NCBI RefSeq assembly: GCF_052857255.1
Contig: NC_135497.1
Location: 189,029,326-189,093,325, forward strand
Reading direction: 5' to 3'
Source: Amblyomma americanum
Lineage: Eukaryota > Arthropoda > Arachnida > Ixodida > Ixodidae
Length of the DNA stretch: 64,000 nucleotides
Made by a program: the position numbers and the translations under genes. Under the pieces are notes generated by a model. The model searched no databases. It had not been told where the DNA came from and saw nothing but the letters and a program-made list of their open reading frames with translations. How positions within the stretch are numbered: the stretch's first letter is position 1; the number at the start of each line of letters is the position of its first letter. Shown in pieces: positions 22,821 through 32,559 of this stretch.

Positions 22821-24790
22821 TTAAGCAGTAGTTATTGAAGATATAAGATTAAAATATTTATCAGGATCAGTGGTGGTTGCGATATGTGAAGGCAGAGTGT
22901 TCCAGTCAGATATTGTGCGTGGTAAGAATGAATGCGCATAGTTAAATGTTCTGCGCGTGAAACGCCTAACTTTAAAGGGATGATCGCGGCGGTCAAAAAT
23001 CGAAGGAGGCAAAGAAAAAAAGTCGTTATGAAGTGATGGATGATGATAAAGTTTATGAAAAAGTGATAGTCGTGCAATTTTGCGGCGGAGACATAAATCC
23101 TGGAGACCTGCGCGTTTCTTTAGGGCTGTGATGCTGGTGTTACGTGAATAATCGGAGTAAATAAAACGAACGGCGCGGTTCTGCAATGATTCAAAGTTAT
23201 TTATTAGGTAAGATTGGTAAGGGTCCCAAAAAACCGAGGCATATTCGATTTTAGGTCGAATTAGAGTGGTATAGGCATGGGCATGGAGGTGAGGAGGAAC
23301 ATGCTTTAGGTTATGTTTTAAGAGACCTAGTGACCGATTAGCAGATGGAAGCATAAGGTTAATATGGTGGTTCCATGCCAAGTCTGAATGAAGGTGAAGT
23401 CGTAAGTACTTATACGTGGTGACTAGCTCGAGTGAGCTATTATTTAAGGAGTATGCTGTTTGAATTCGAGACATTCGGTTAGTAAAAGACATCAATTTAG
23501 TTTTTGAATGATTAAGTTGCATAAGCCAGGTTGAGCACCATGCTGTTACTGAATCCAGGCCAGATTGAAGGGATTGGCAATCGGTGTTAGAATAAATTTT
23601 GCGATAAATTACACAATCATCAGCAAAAAGTCTGATATGGGAAGAAATGGAATCCGGTAAACCGTTGATAAATATTAGGAAAAGTAAGGGGCCAAGCAAA
23701 TTGAGACCTGCAAAAGAGAAAAGCTTTAACCCATGCAATGACAAGAGGGTGAATATTAAGCAGTGATAGTTTCATTAATAACCGGTTGTGAGGTACTCCG
23801 TCGAAAACTTTAGAAAAATCAAGAAATATGGAGTCTACTTAAATGCCAGCATCAATCGATGAATGTATGTGTTGAATGAATCCGGCAAGTTGCGTTTCGG
23901 ATGAGTAGCCTTTACGGAACCCATGTTGATATTTGAAGATAATGTTATGTTCTTCAAGATAGTTAATTACCTGCGAGTGAATTACGTGTTCAAGAAGTTT
24001 GCAAACAGTGCTAGTTAATGAAATGGGTCGGTAATTTAGTGGTGAGGAACGATCACCAGACTTGAAAATGGGCACAACTTTAGCTAGGCGCCAGTCCAGC
24101 GGAATCACGCCTGATGATAGAGATTGTGAAAAAATAGCGGACAAGATGCGATGAATACCATCAGATGAATTTTTGAGTATTTTGTTATTAAAGCCAAGGT
24201 GATCTGATGCTGATGTTTTAAGCTTCCCTAGTAAGGATAAGATACCTGTCTCACTGATACATATTTCGGACATTGACGTATTAGAAGTGCTTGCTGACAG
24301 AAATAGGAGGTAGAGGGAGATCTTCACGGGTAAAAACGGACGTGAATGCGTTATTGAAAAGTTCGGCGCATTCGGCCACTGGAACACTGCTGCCTTCCGC
24401 GTTGGTAAGAGTAATGTCAGGATGATTAGCGGGGTTTATTATCTGCCAGAACTTCCGTGGATTGTTTGTTAGCATTGCCGGTAGATCGTGTGTGAAGAAG
24501 TGCCTACGTACAGATATCAACTCAGACTGATATTCCTTATCACATAGTTTGTACCGTTGCCAAGATTAGGAGTGTCTGTTCTTGTCGACTTGTCTGTAAA
24601 GGCGCTTTTTCTTGTTATTAAGGCGACGTAGATGCCTATTAAACCAAGGCGCTGTGTTAGTGCATGGGATACTGATGACTGGTATGAATCTGTCAATGAG
24701 AGTAGCATGTTTCACGCTGAACAGGTTCCAGTTAGTTTCCACGGAGCGTGACGAAAAATCGCGAAGAAAATGATCGGCAAAGACTGACAA
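22821..24790 (-). pseudogene. LINE ORF2 reverse transcriptase region (broken)
   Basis: Follows the endonuclease on the minus strand. Visible RT landmarks are 'NYRPISL' and 'GFRKGYS' (24387-23839), then 'FLDFSKVFDGVPH' with the motif A Asp, and 'FADDCVIY' with the catalytic motif C. The C-terminal part is intact to 22821. Damage: an in-frame TAA at 23839-23841, and an in-frame deletion near 23710 that removes about 25-30 residues, including the usual PQGS block, so that 'KAF' runs into 'LNLLGPLLF'. There is a further stop at 24566 and a frameshift near 24390. The product would have copied LINE RNA at the nicked target. Confidence 0.85.
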
Positions 24791-24849
24791 CTGAGCGTTT
24801 ATTTCACCGAAGTTTGCTCGGTTGTAGCACCTTATTTGTTTAGTGCGAG

Positions 24850-25590
24850 TTACCTTTTATGGGGCACAAAATTTAGGTTACCCGTGATTATGGAATGGTC
24901 GGAAAGGCCTTCTAAGAGCGCAATGTTGGAGCAAAGGTAAGGATCACTTGTCAAGATAAGATCGAGAATATTGGCTGTAGTGGCGAAACGACGCGTATGT
25001 TCAAAAATAAGTTGTTGCAAAGAGAAATCGAGACAGGACTGGAGGAAAGCCTGAGCTTCAGGATCATTGGCAGGAGCTGTTAATGACGACCAGTTAATAG
25101 CCGGAAAGTTAAAGTCACCAAGTAAAAGTAAGCTTGAATTCGGGAAACGACAAGTAAGATCGCTTAGTAAATTAGAAAACTGACTTGCGAATGAAGAATT
25201 TATGTCCAGAGGGCGGTAAATGACGCCAATGATGGCGACCGTGAGACCACAACTCAACTGGACCCATACCGATTCTAGGTACGACGTGACCTCGATAGGC
25301 ACAGCAGTGAGCACTTTATTGTCAGCCAGAAGGACACCGCCACCTCTACGGCCCGTGCTGTCACAACGAAATATGTTGAATTCGGAGTCACAGGCGAAAA
25401 CGACATCATCAGGAACCATGTCATTTAACCAAGTCTCGGTAAGCGCGATGACCGAGGAGCAGCATGAATCAATTAAAGAAGAAAGTGCTACGTTTTTAGA
25501 AAGAACACACCTTATGTTAGCGTACAGAAAACTGACATCGTAATTGGAGCAACGCTGCGCGTTTGGCCGCACGGGTGGTTTGCCAGCCAC
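24850..25590 (-). pseudogene. LINE ORF2 AP-type endonuclease domain
   Basis: The 246-residue frame carries the exonuclease-endonuclease-phosphatase motifs in order: an N-terminal 'ANIRCVLSK' block, 'LTETWLND' with the catalytic Glu, 'GVIYRPL', 'LLLLGDFNFPAINW' with the catalytic Asp/Asn, 'ILDLILTS', and 'LSDHSIITG' with the catalytic His. The domain itself is complete. The frame ends in a TAA at 24850 where the downstream RT is one frame off, so the polyprotein is broken. This endonuclease family nicks target DNA to prime reverse transcription. Confidence 0.88.
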
Positions 25591-25614
25591 TTTACGGGAA
25601 CTGGACTGGATGCG

Positions 25615-26154
25615 TCAGGCAAGGGACACGCGCACTGCGCTACTGGTTTGATCATCCCTGAAATATGAGACACCATTGATAAGCAGTTTATCAAAAGACA
25701 AACGGACCTTGTCACCTTTTTTTACTGATTTGGCATACTTCCACAGTTGGCTGCGTTTCTCACGAACCGTTTTCGAGTAATCTCGCGAAATGCTGAAATC
25801 GGTATTTTTGAGTTTATAGCCCTTACTCATAAGCGTTTCGACTTTTTCGTTGAACAGCTTTGCAATAATGGGTCTCTTTTTTTTCTGAGAAAAACGGCCT
25901 ATGCGGTGAGCACGGGCTAAGGAAGACAACGTGATACCAAGTTTGCGAGAACAGAATTCGTTCACATGACGCTCAGAGTCTTCCCAAGTTTCAGACTCGT
26001 CAGTGTCCTGAACACCATACAAAAGAATGTTAGACCGGCGGGAACGATTTTCCAGGTCGTCAAGTTTTACTTGAATGTTGGATACATAGTGTGTACAACT
26101 CGTGGCAGATACTGTGGTAGGCACTGACTGTTTTTTAAGTTCCAGTTCTTGCAC
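25615..26154 (-). pseudogene. LINE ORF1, RRM-like nucleic-acid-binding part
   Basis: Codes a coiled-coil start (MQELELKK...) and then 'DLENRSRRSNILLYG', a hallmark of L1-ORF1-like (Transposase_22) RRM proteins. A basic C-terminal part follows, with 'RPIIAKLFNEK'. The role would be RNA binding and chaperoning of the LINE transcript. It is one frame away from the upstream 2A/coiled-coil section, and the short block V-x-E-L-E-L-K is repeated just upstream (about 26200), so the coiled coil seems partly duplicated. Confidence 0.75.
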
Positions 26155-26344
26155 ACGGGTAGCTAAAGACTAAGTCACTTTGAAGAACTGGAATAGACTC
26201 GATTTTAAGTTCAAGTTCATGCACACGATCGTTTAAAGTCTTCATTCCATTTTGCAGGCCATCATGAATTGTAAGAATCTTGTTAACACTTTCGAGGATA
26301 TTCGCGTGGTTCGTCTCAAGCCTTTGAACAGTTACATATACCAG

Positions 26345-26860
26345 TTAGAGCTTTTCCTCTTGGCCCTTCGTCATAGGGCCTGGGTTTGTTTCAACGTCCC
26401 CACCCAGGACCAAAATGCGCCAAATGTACACTGCCGCCGAGCGGAAATGTTTCAGAATATGGGGTGGCCACGCCACTGCTACAAGACAGACATCATCATC
26501 ACGGTAACAAAAACACTCGTAATAACCAACCTGGAACAGCAGGAACGGTGAGTGGCGAGGCATTTCGTGGGCAGTGCCGTGGCCCAAGGGGGCGGTGAAA
26601 TCCGAGTGCTTTATGTAGGTGTCCTCATCAGCTGATAATATAGCATGTTGCCAGGCCCGAAGGTCGAAAGTGTCCAAAATCGGCAGGGGTGCGCACAGAT
26701 GATCGGATGAGCAGCCGCAGCCGTCCAGAAACCAGCTAGCGCCGCAAGATAGCGGAACCAGTCGGCAAGTTGATGAAACAGGCAGGTGATAGCCGGTGAG
26801 CAGCAGCACCTGGAACAGCAGGAACGGTGAGTGGCGGTTAATTCGCGTCGTCTTCTTCAC
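26345..26860 (-). pseudogene. LINE ORF1 N-terminal region ending in a 2A peptide
   Basis: A 171-residue frame ends, just before its stop, with GDVETNPGP at residues 154-162 (plus 26375-26401). This is the full consensus DxExNPGP 2A motif, which makes the ribosome skip the final Gly-Pro bond. Upstream lies a Cys-rich, moderately hydrophobic region. It includes a segment RHSPFLLFQV repeated in frame at residues 9-18 and 102-111, with a 279-bp spacing. The stop after the 2A lies in frame with a further coiled-coil stretch, so it looks like a single stop mutation. 2A peptides at the ORF1 N-terminus are known in several CR1/L2/Rex-type LINEs. Confidence 0.85.
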
Positions 26861-26899
26861 ACCTTTTTCCTTTAAAATTTAATTTAGGCTCCTTAATAT

Positions 26900-27412
26900 A
26901 TGTGACAAGGGCCCCCTGTCTCTAGAGTTTTTCCATGAAAAACTGTTCACGTCATCCTCATCTCCAAGCCATCCAGCCAGCCGACTATCTGCTGTGGCGA
27001 TTCTGGACTCAGCACACACCACACCGAAGATGTCCAGCACACACCAAACACACACCACTAACACAGCATACCAAACTGCGTTTTCAGAACACTAACACAC
27101 CACTGCCGCCGTCCGTACAGAGTCCTTAATACGCATGTTGGTGTCCGCAAAAAACTTCCTTGTATAATCACATAACACCAACAACAGCCGTTGTCCATAC
27201 AGAGTCCTTAATACGCATGTTGGTGTCCGCAACACACTTCCTTGTATAATCACATAACACCAACAACAGCAACAAGATAAATCCCAGATACATTAACACA
27301 GCAACAACAAGGTACATCGTAGATATACCTAGAGATGTTCAGTTAGCTGTATCTCTATACAAGTCTAATTTGTAACATTTGACCTCCACTTTGTCTGGCC
27401 CATTCGAAAACA
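26900..27412 (-). mobile_element. 3' LTR of the gypsy-like element
   Basis: On the minus strand a purine tract (GGGGGAGA) is followed by TGTTTTCG, a standard LTR start, at 27412. The LTR would end near 26900 in ...TTGTCACA. Inside it, an 82-bp unit is duplicated (27121-27202 and 27203-27267), with near-perfect copies of AGTCCTTAATACGCATGTTG. The partner 5' LTR is absent. Confidence 0.55.
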
Positions 27413-27520
27413 TCTCCCCCATGATTTGGAATAGAGCTGTAATCCTCTGTCTTTATTCCAATTGGGCTTCTTCAGTGCCTCATCCCCTCCTGAGTTTTTC
27501 TTCCCACTGAACGTGGAGAC

Positions 27521-27733
27521 CTAGGCAGCATCACCTGTCTCCTCGGCCACTACCGAACAAGTTGCCCTGGGGGCGCACCGCCGTACGTGACCTTTTTCTT
27601 CATATTTCTTCAACACATTTACATTGAAAACCCTCTTAATGCCGTCTATCAATACCTCATAATCGATATCCTTTTTCTTCCGCATCACAAGGTACGGGCC
27701 CTTCCTTTGCATCATTAACTTATCATGCATCAT
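27521..27733 (-). pseudogene. Gypsy-like integrase C-terminal piece
   Basis: Codes 'KGPYLVMRKKKDIDYEVLIDG' followed by 'FNVNVLKKYEEK', the SH3-like C-terminal region typical of gypsy integrases. It is separated from the integrase core by an internal deletion. The junction has the 14-bp word AAGTTAATGATGCA twice in a row (minus strand, plus about 27717-27746). It ends with a stop and then a purine-rich tract leading to the LTR. Confidence 0.7.
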
Positions 27734-28739
27734 TAACTTCGCGGTAAGCGAACAAAAGAGCTGGGAGATATCTATCCCAATCAGTAGGTCTCTCCTGGCA
27801 CATTTTCTTGATCATATTTTTGAGGGTGCCGTTGAACCGCTCTACAAGCCCATTGCACATGGGATAGTAAGGCGTCGTCAGTAACTGTCTTACTGACAAA
27901 ATGCGGTTAACCTCCTTCATTAGCTCCGATGTGAAGTTCGAGCCCCGGTCACTCAAAATTTCCCTCGGGAACCCATAACGCGAAAACATTTCCACAAGAC
28001 CCTCCGCCCCTTGGATACTGTCAATAGTTCTCAGTGGAATAGCGTCAGGAAAACGAGTGGCCACGTCAACCAGAGTAAGCACATATCTATTGCCTTTGGT
28101 GGATACTGGAGAAATTGGCCCCACAATGTCAATCGCCACTCGCTGAAACGGTAGGTCGATGGCTGGCATCTTGCCCAAAGGTACGGGACCAACTCTTCTC
28201 TTCGGAACTGTGCGCTGGCACACGTCACATGAGCGAACAAAGCGCTTAACGTCACTCTGAACACCCGGCCAAAAGAACTCCTCGGTGATCCTAGACACCG
28301 TTTTTTGAACACCCTGGTGTCCGGTCATAATGGCGTCATGTCCTAAGCGTAGCACGGTCTCTCGCATATCTCTTGGTAACACCAGCTGTTGGACCCGCCT
28401 TCCTGAACTGAATGTGCATTCCCTGTGCAAAATACCATTTACCAATTGATACTCGAATGACGTCCGACTCTTCTTTCTTTTCACCTTTTCCCCGACTCTT
28501 TCGAAACAGGTTTTCAGGCTCGGGTGTTCTTTTTGCCTAATTGCAATTTCGCCCGGTGTTACACTCAAGCACATCGCAACAGGAGTAGAGAGCGGACGCT
28601 GCGTTGCTCGGGCTGTCGCTTGAGCTCTTGTCTCCACTGAGGACGAGAAACTGACCTGTCGCGGGCCTTTCCTCCTTTGGATGTTCTTCAACGTCGAGCA
28701 TTTTCCACTCGGGATCGGCGTCTTCGACACATCTTGCAC
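27723..28739 (-). pseudogene. Gypsy-like integrase (HHCC plus DDE core, C-terminus deleted)
   Basis: Opens with a linker containing 'ETRAQA'. Next comes the zinc-binding region 'GHDAIMTGHQG' ... 'CDVCQ', and then the catalytic core with Asp in 'VAIDIVGP', Asp in 'ILSDRGSNF' and Glu in 'GLVERFNGT'. The frame stops after 'FAYREVNDA', where the family normally continues for more than 100 residues. The integrase starts only about 300 nt after the protease, with no reverse transcriptase or RNase H between them. See the finding on pol order. Confidence 0.85.
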
Positions 28740-29316
28740 CCGTAATGTTTCCCAGGATGAGATCGTAGATGGGTTGGTCTACGCATTTTGCCACTACCTC
28801 CCCCGTATAATATGGTGTCGTCACTAGAATCCTGGCTTCAGGAAGGTACCTTACTGTGCTATCTACAAGAGTGACGACTGACGGTTCCCCTGTAAGATCC
28901 TCGTCCTTCACCAGGCTTCTACGAACCAAGACTGCGTTGGCTCCGCTGTCTCTAAGCACCAATATAGGACGGTCTCCTATTTGCCCAACCACCACTGGCA
29001 TTGCTGCTTTCGACTTGGGTGTTCCACTCACTGCCTGATTTTCCAGCTGCGTTTGCTCTCCTTTCAGTTGTGGAACTTCGGGTGGCGTGACAAGTTCTAC
29101 CCTAGAGTCGACAACGCATGCAGCTCGGTCCTGCGTTCTGTATCGGCACTCATCCAGAGTATGACCCCTCCTCTTACAACCTTGACACACAACCTGTGTT
29201 TTCTGGGCAGCGCTACAAGTCCGGCAGTCAGCTGCACGGTGTCCCACCGTAACCGAGTGGAAGGATCTGCATCCAACAGTTTTTTCTTCGGAAAATTTTG
29301 AGTGTGCCTTAACCAC
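28537..29316 (-). pseudogene. Gypsy-like gag zinc knuckle and aspartic protease
   Basis: Starts in a truncated gag with a CCHC knuckle, 'CQGCKRRGHTLDEC' (CX2CX4HX4C). The protease active-site region follows ('VLRDSGANAVLVR', Asp-Ser-Gly) with a flap-like region and 'YDLILGN' downstream. The frame ends shortly after and overlaps the integrase frame. The element is cut at 29316, where unrelated LINE-tail sequence begins, so most of gag and the 5' LTR are missing. The protease would have matured the gag-pol polyprotein. Confidence 0.8.
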
Positions 29317-29319
29317 TGT

Positions 29320-29663
29320 TTTTCAATCTTGATGCATGCTTTAGGTTTCTTTGTGATATAACTGTGATTATTTTGCGCGAGCGCAGTTCCGTATTCAACT
29401 TTTTACTGTGTTTGTCGTTTCTGTTCGTAAGCGTTTGTTGCGAATGTATAATCTTATCATAATTTTGCACTGTTGATGTGTTTTTGGTGCTCTTGGTAAA
29501 CCGTTGTGCATGCCTATTTTTAGTGCCGGCCACTCTTGAACCAAGCTCACGTTTCAGGTATGCTTCTGAAAGCACTTCTATAATAAAATTTGTATCTGTA
29601 TGCTCCCACCTGCTTGGTCTTCCGAGACTGCAGTATCTCCCAAATAAATAAATAAATAAGATA
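29320..29663 (+). mobile_element. LINE 3' end with (AAAT)n tail
   Basis: A UTR-like stretch ends CTGCAGTATCTCCCAAATAA followed by further AATA repeats. Short tandem tails mark CR1/Jockey-group LINEs. It lies in opposite orientation to, and directly against, the truncated gypsy element, so it probably inserted there or marks a deletion edge. Confidence 0.5.
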
Positions 29664-30170
29664 AAAGCACTCATTAGCATGGCTCATCCAAACTTCGGCA
29701 TTCGGCTACGAGAGCGAGCGGAATCGGCCGCTGCGGCAGAAATTGCGCCGAAATACCCAGCGGAAAGTACGATCGGACCAGGACCGATCGGCCAATAGGA
29801 CAGGAAGGAGCGATCTGCGTTCCCGTTGCGACATCCATGGCAGCGCCTTTTGAAGGAGGACACCTAGCTTTTGACTGTATTTATTAAGCGATATTTATTG
29901 CCTCGGGGCATAAAAGTGGACTGAATTTGTTGTTGTTACTGCCCTTTTGAGTACTTGGGGCATAGGTCTTTCGTTTTATTTCACCTCGCCGGTAACAAAA
30001 CGTGTAGCGATAATTTTTATTTTTTTATTTTTATTTTTTATTCACAGTGACAATTCCGACGCTTCTAGCCTGAGCAGGAGTGTCAGTTTGTTGACAACGA
30101 TGGCTCCCATTTCGAAAACCAGTAGGTGCAACAAAGCTGAGCTTACCGCTGCGTCTCTGTTTGCATAGTT
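29664..30170. other. No recognisable gene
   Basis: Contains AT-rich runs such as (ATTTTT)n near 30015-30040 and no ORF with a known domain. A similar word order (GTAACAAAACGTGT ... TTTTTATTTT ... CAGTGAC) occurs near 15130-15190, so part of it is a dispersed repeat. Confidence 0.4.
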
Positions 30171-30174
30171 TAGT

Positions 30175-30412
30175 GTACTGGGTTTAACGTGCGAAAGACT
30201 CAGTCAATCAGGGCCGCCGTAGTGGAGGACTCTGGATAATTTGGACCACCTGGGGCTCTTAATTTAACGTGCAGTGAAATCGCACAATACGTAGGATTTT
30301 AGTATATCTCCTCCATCGAAATGCGACCGCCACGGCCGGGAGCGAGCCCGCGTCTTCCGCGTCAGCAGCCGAGCACAGCCACTGAGCCACCGCGGCGGCC
30401 GGTTTGCATGCG
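30175..30412 (-). repeat. SINE-like repeat, minus orientation
   Basis: The reverse complement reads from a tRNA-related head (CCGCCGCGGTGGCTCAGTGG, then GGCTCGCTCCCGGCCGTGG) into the same body as the copies at 18095 and 19100, including CCAGGTGGTCC and GGACTCTG-type blocks. It is a well-preserved member of a family with at least three copies here. Confidence 0.65.
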
Positions 30413-30463
30413 TTCCAATAAAAGCGCTAGTGTGAGTAACGGCGTAACGTCCCGTAAAATGCT

Positions 30464-30556
30464 GTGTGTGTGTGTGGGGGGGGGGGGGCGTGTGCGTGTG
30501 TGTGTGTGTGCGTGTGTGCGTGTGCGCGCGTGTGCCTGCGCGTGTGTGCGTGTGCG
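30464..30556. repeat. (GT)n/(G)n microsatellite
   Basis: A run of GT and GC dinucleotides is interrupted by 13 or so G. It creates spurious Thr/His-rich and Val/Cys-rich ORFs on both strands. It has no coding meaning. Confidence 0.9.
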
Positions 30557-32203
30557 AATGAGCCATCAGAGCATCGAAGTCATTATCGAGAGTAAATCCA
30601 ACTGCTTTCAGAAAATGGGCACATCTGGTGTCTGATCGTTCACATTTTTTTTAAACTGTTGCTTTGGAAACTAAATAGGCACTGCCTTTTCGTCGTATAG
30701 TTTGCAAGGACAAACAAAGGAAAAGCATGGGACTCAGGAAGCGATTTGTATACGTGTTGGCCAGAAACGTTGGGCGAGTTCGTCTCTGTCGTAGTTTTCC
30801 TTGTTCATAAGTGGAGCATATTCTAGAATGAGAGGGTACGCACTCAGCGCATGGCAAATCTATTCCAATCATCAGTGGCTAGTCTAACTTTATGCGATGT
30901 TGTGAAGCTTGTAGTTAATATACAAGTGCCAGTGCCTGGTTTGAAGCAGGGCACATCATACTCCATTGATGACTTCAGATTTTATTCTTCTTAATTGTTA
31001 ACTCTTCCTTATTCGACTGTTCCGTCAGGCACCAATACCACTGTAGAGGAGCACTCTTATGACTCTTGAATATCTCTGCATAAAAGCTTGCTTCTGGAGA
31101 CAACTCTTTTTCTGCGTCCTCGTGACAAATGTTCATTTTTTTCTCGCTTCTTCTGAGTTCATTCACAATTCGCAGGTATGGAGTGGCCAGCTACATGTAT
31201 AAGCAGCACAGCGTATATTTACTCGGTTTTTAATAAACTGCGCGCCTTCAGTGTTGTATACACCGAGAAAATGGAACCCAGGACCGAAAAGCCTGTTCTA
31301 AAGAGCACGGCATTCTTTAGTGCGCTTTATTCAAATTTACACCTTGAGTAATGTGTGCCTACAGAGCACAAAACTCAGTACAAAAAAAATGGCTGTGGTT
31401 TAGCTCTGGTTAAACCTGGAGTGACGCGATAGCTACATCTGGCCGAGTGGAACTCGCTCAGTCAAATTGCAAAGTCAGTCTTTCGCCGCTCCGTTTCGCT
31501 GGGCGTTCCTTCATCTTCGTCCCACTTGACACGACGCATGCGCACAGCTGTTGCGGCTGTTGCGCGCCGCGCCGCCGGCAGCAGCCGCTGCTCCGCGCCA
31601 TGTGACCAACCTACGTGACCAACGGCAGCACCACGTGACCATCCACGTGACCAGCGGCGCCGCCACGGAGCTCAAGTGGTGCCACTCTGAAGGGTCGAAG
31701 AGGTGGCGTAGTGTAGCTATCCCTACAAAAACGATACTAGCATGCTCTTATCCGAGATCTGCATAGCGATAATTTTTGTTGAGAAATATGCGTTGCCTGT
31801 TGGGTCTTGTGTTACGTGCACTTCTCGGTGGTGTCATTTCTTCCTGGCGCATCAACTCACTCTCGCCTAATTCAAAGCATGGGACGCCTTAGCTCTATTG
31901 TTTAATTACTCCTTCGAGCTCTGCAGAGAAACTTGCGTCAAGAAGTCAAACTCTGGCTCGAGACTCGAGTAAAAGCTCCCTTCGAACTTCGCGCTGAAGC
32001 TTTTTGTCATAACTTGTCCTACCTCCCAAGCCAGCTGCGGTTAATGTCGCTGGGTTACTTGAAATACGTACCACGCGATAAAAATGGGTGGCGCGTTCTT
32101 GTTGCAGTTTTCCTGGAATCCGCAAAGTATCTGTTGTATGCAATGTATGTTGTATGTCGTTGCATATTCTGTGCCTTATGCGCAATCGATATTCTACCCG
32201 CAG

Positions 32204-32445
32204 GTATCGAAGCCTGCGGGAACTTTGACGCTGGACCGGGCGGACCCGCATTGGAAGGGCGCAAGGAATCCTACGACCTGGGCGACAGCATCACGCTCTC
32301 CTGCAAGAACGGGACAGAGCTGCAACCTCGCATCGAGAGGCTCCTCTGCTTGGGCGACCGGTGGTCTGAGAACGCGGTGCCGATATGCGTCCCTGCGAAG
32401 GTTAAAACTAACGGGGCCAAAAATGAGGAACGCAAAAGAGCCTAG
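32204..32445 (+). CDS. Sushi (CCP) domain exon 3, terminal coding exon
   Basis: Begins GT to complete the Cys4 codon of the previous CCP, then codes a third module: 'EACGNF' (Cys1), 'ITLSCKNGTE' (Cys2), 'LLCLGDRWSE' (Cys3 and Trp) and 'VPIC' (Cys4). A short basic tail, KVKTNGAKNEERKRA, follows and the stop is TAG at 32443. No membrane segment or GPI-type hydrophobic tail is present, so the protein is most likely secreted. The acceptor is acccgcag at 32203. The frame is open far upstream (to 31933), but that part has no CCP features and is intron. An N-glycosylation site (NGT) is present. Confidence 0.85.
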
Positions 32446-32531
32446 CGCTTTTGGTACCGGTTGTGAGATGCACATGTGTGCGCACCCACACCTTTTTCTC
32501 ACGAGAGCGTCCACCAGTTTCATTTTTGTAC

Positions 32532-32537
32532 AATAAA
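32532..32537 (+). terminator. Poly(A) signal of the Sushi gene
   Basis: AATAAA lies 87 nt after the TAG stop, followed by a mixed T/G stretch (TTGTTGCAG). This supports 32204 as the last exon. Confidence 0.7.
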
Positions 32538-32559
32538 TTGTTGCAGCGATAGCGGTATG

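Larger units (their letters stand above)
22505..26870 (-). mobile_element. Near full-length, decayed non-LTR retrotransposon with 2A-bearing ORF1
   Basis: The order on the minus strand is: 5' end near 26870, an ORF1 part with a 2A peptide, a coiled coil, an L1-ORF1-like RRM region, an AP endonuclease, a reverse transcriptase, and a 3' end with (TTTA)n-type repeats (minus-strand AAATAAAT) at about 22510. The layout fits CR1/L2/Jockey-group elements. It is inactive: there is a stop after the 2A region, frameshifts near 26155, 24850 and 24390, stops at 24566 and 23839, and a deletion inside the RT near 23710. The 5' end abuts the LTR of the gypsy-like element at about 26880. Confidence 0.85.
19887..32203 (+). 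other. Intron of the Sushi gene, 12.3 kb
   Basis: Runs from GTAAGC to a pyrimidine-poor acceptor ending acccgcag. It holds a LINE 3' UTR, RTE-type LINE debris, a possible solo LTR, the 2A-bearing LINE (22505-26870), a gypsy-like element (about 26900-29316), another LINE tail and a SINE. From about 30.6 to 32.2 kb I see no recognisable element except three CACGTG-like motifs near 31600-31650. Confidence 0.7.

Noticed and set aside
26345..26860. 2A peptide as a sign of an integrated RNA virus
   Set aside because: The frame leads into a LINE ORF1 (coiled coil, RRM) and a LINE endonuclease/RT on the same strand. 2A is known in such LINEs, so no viral origin is needed.
31535..31690. Cluster of CACGTGACC motifs as a regulatory module
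   Set aside because: Only three or four degenerate copies in a GC-rich stretch inside an intron. No positional link to a promoter.
31933..32203. Extension of the Sushi terminal exon upstream in the same open frame
   Set aside because: The upstream part has no CCP features, and the acceptor at 32203 is required to restore the split Cys codon.
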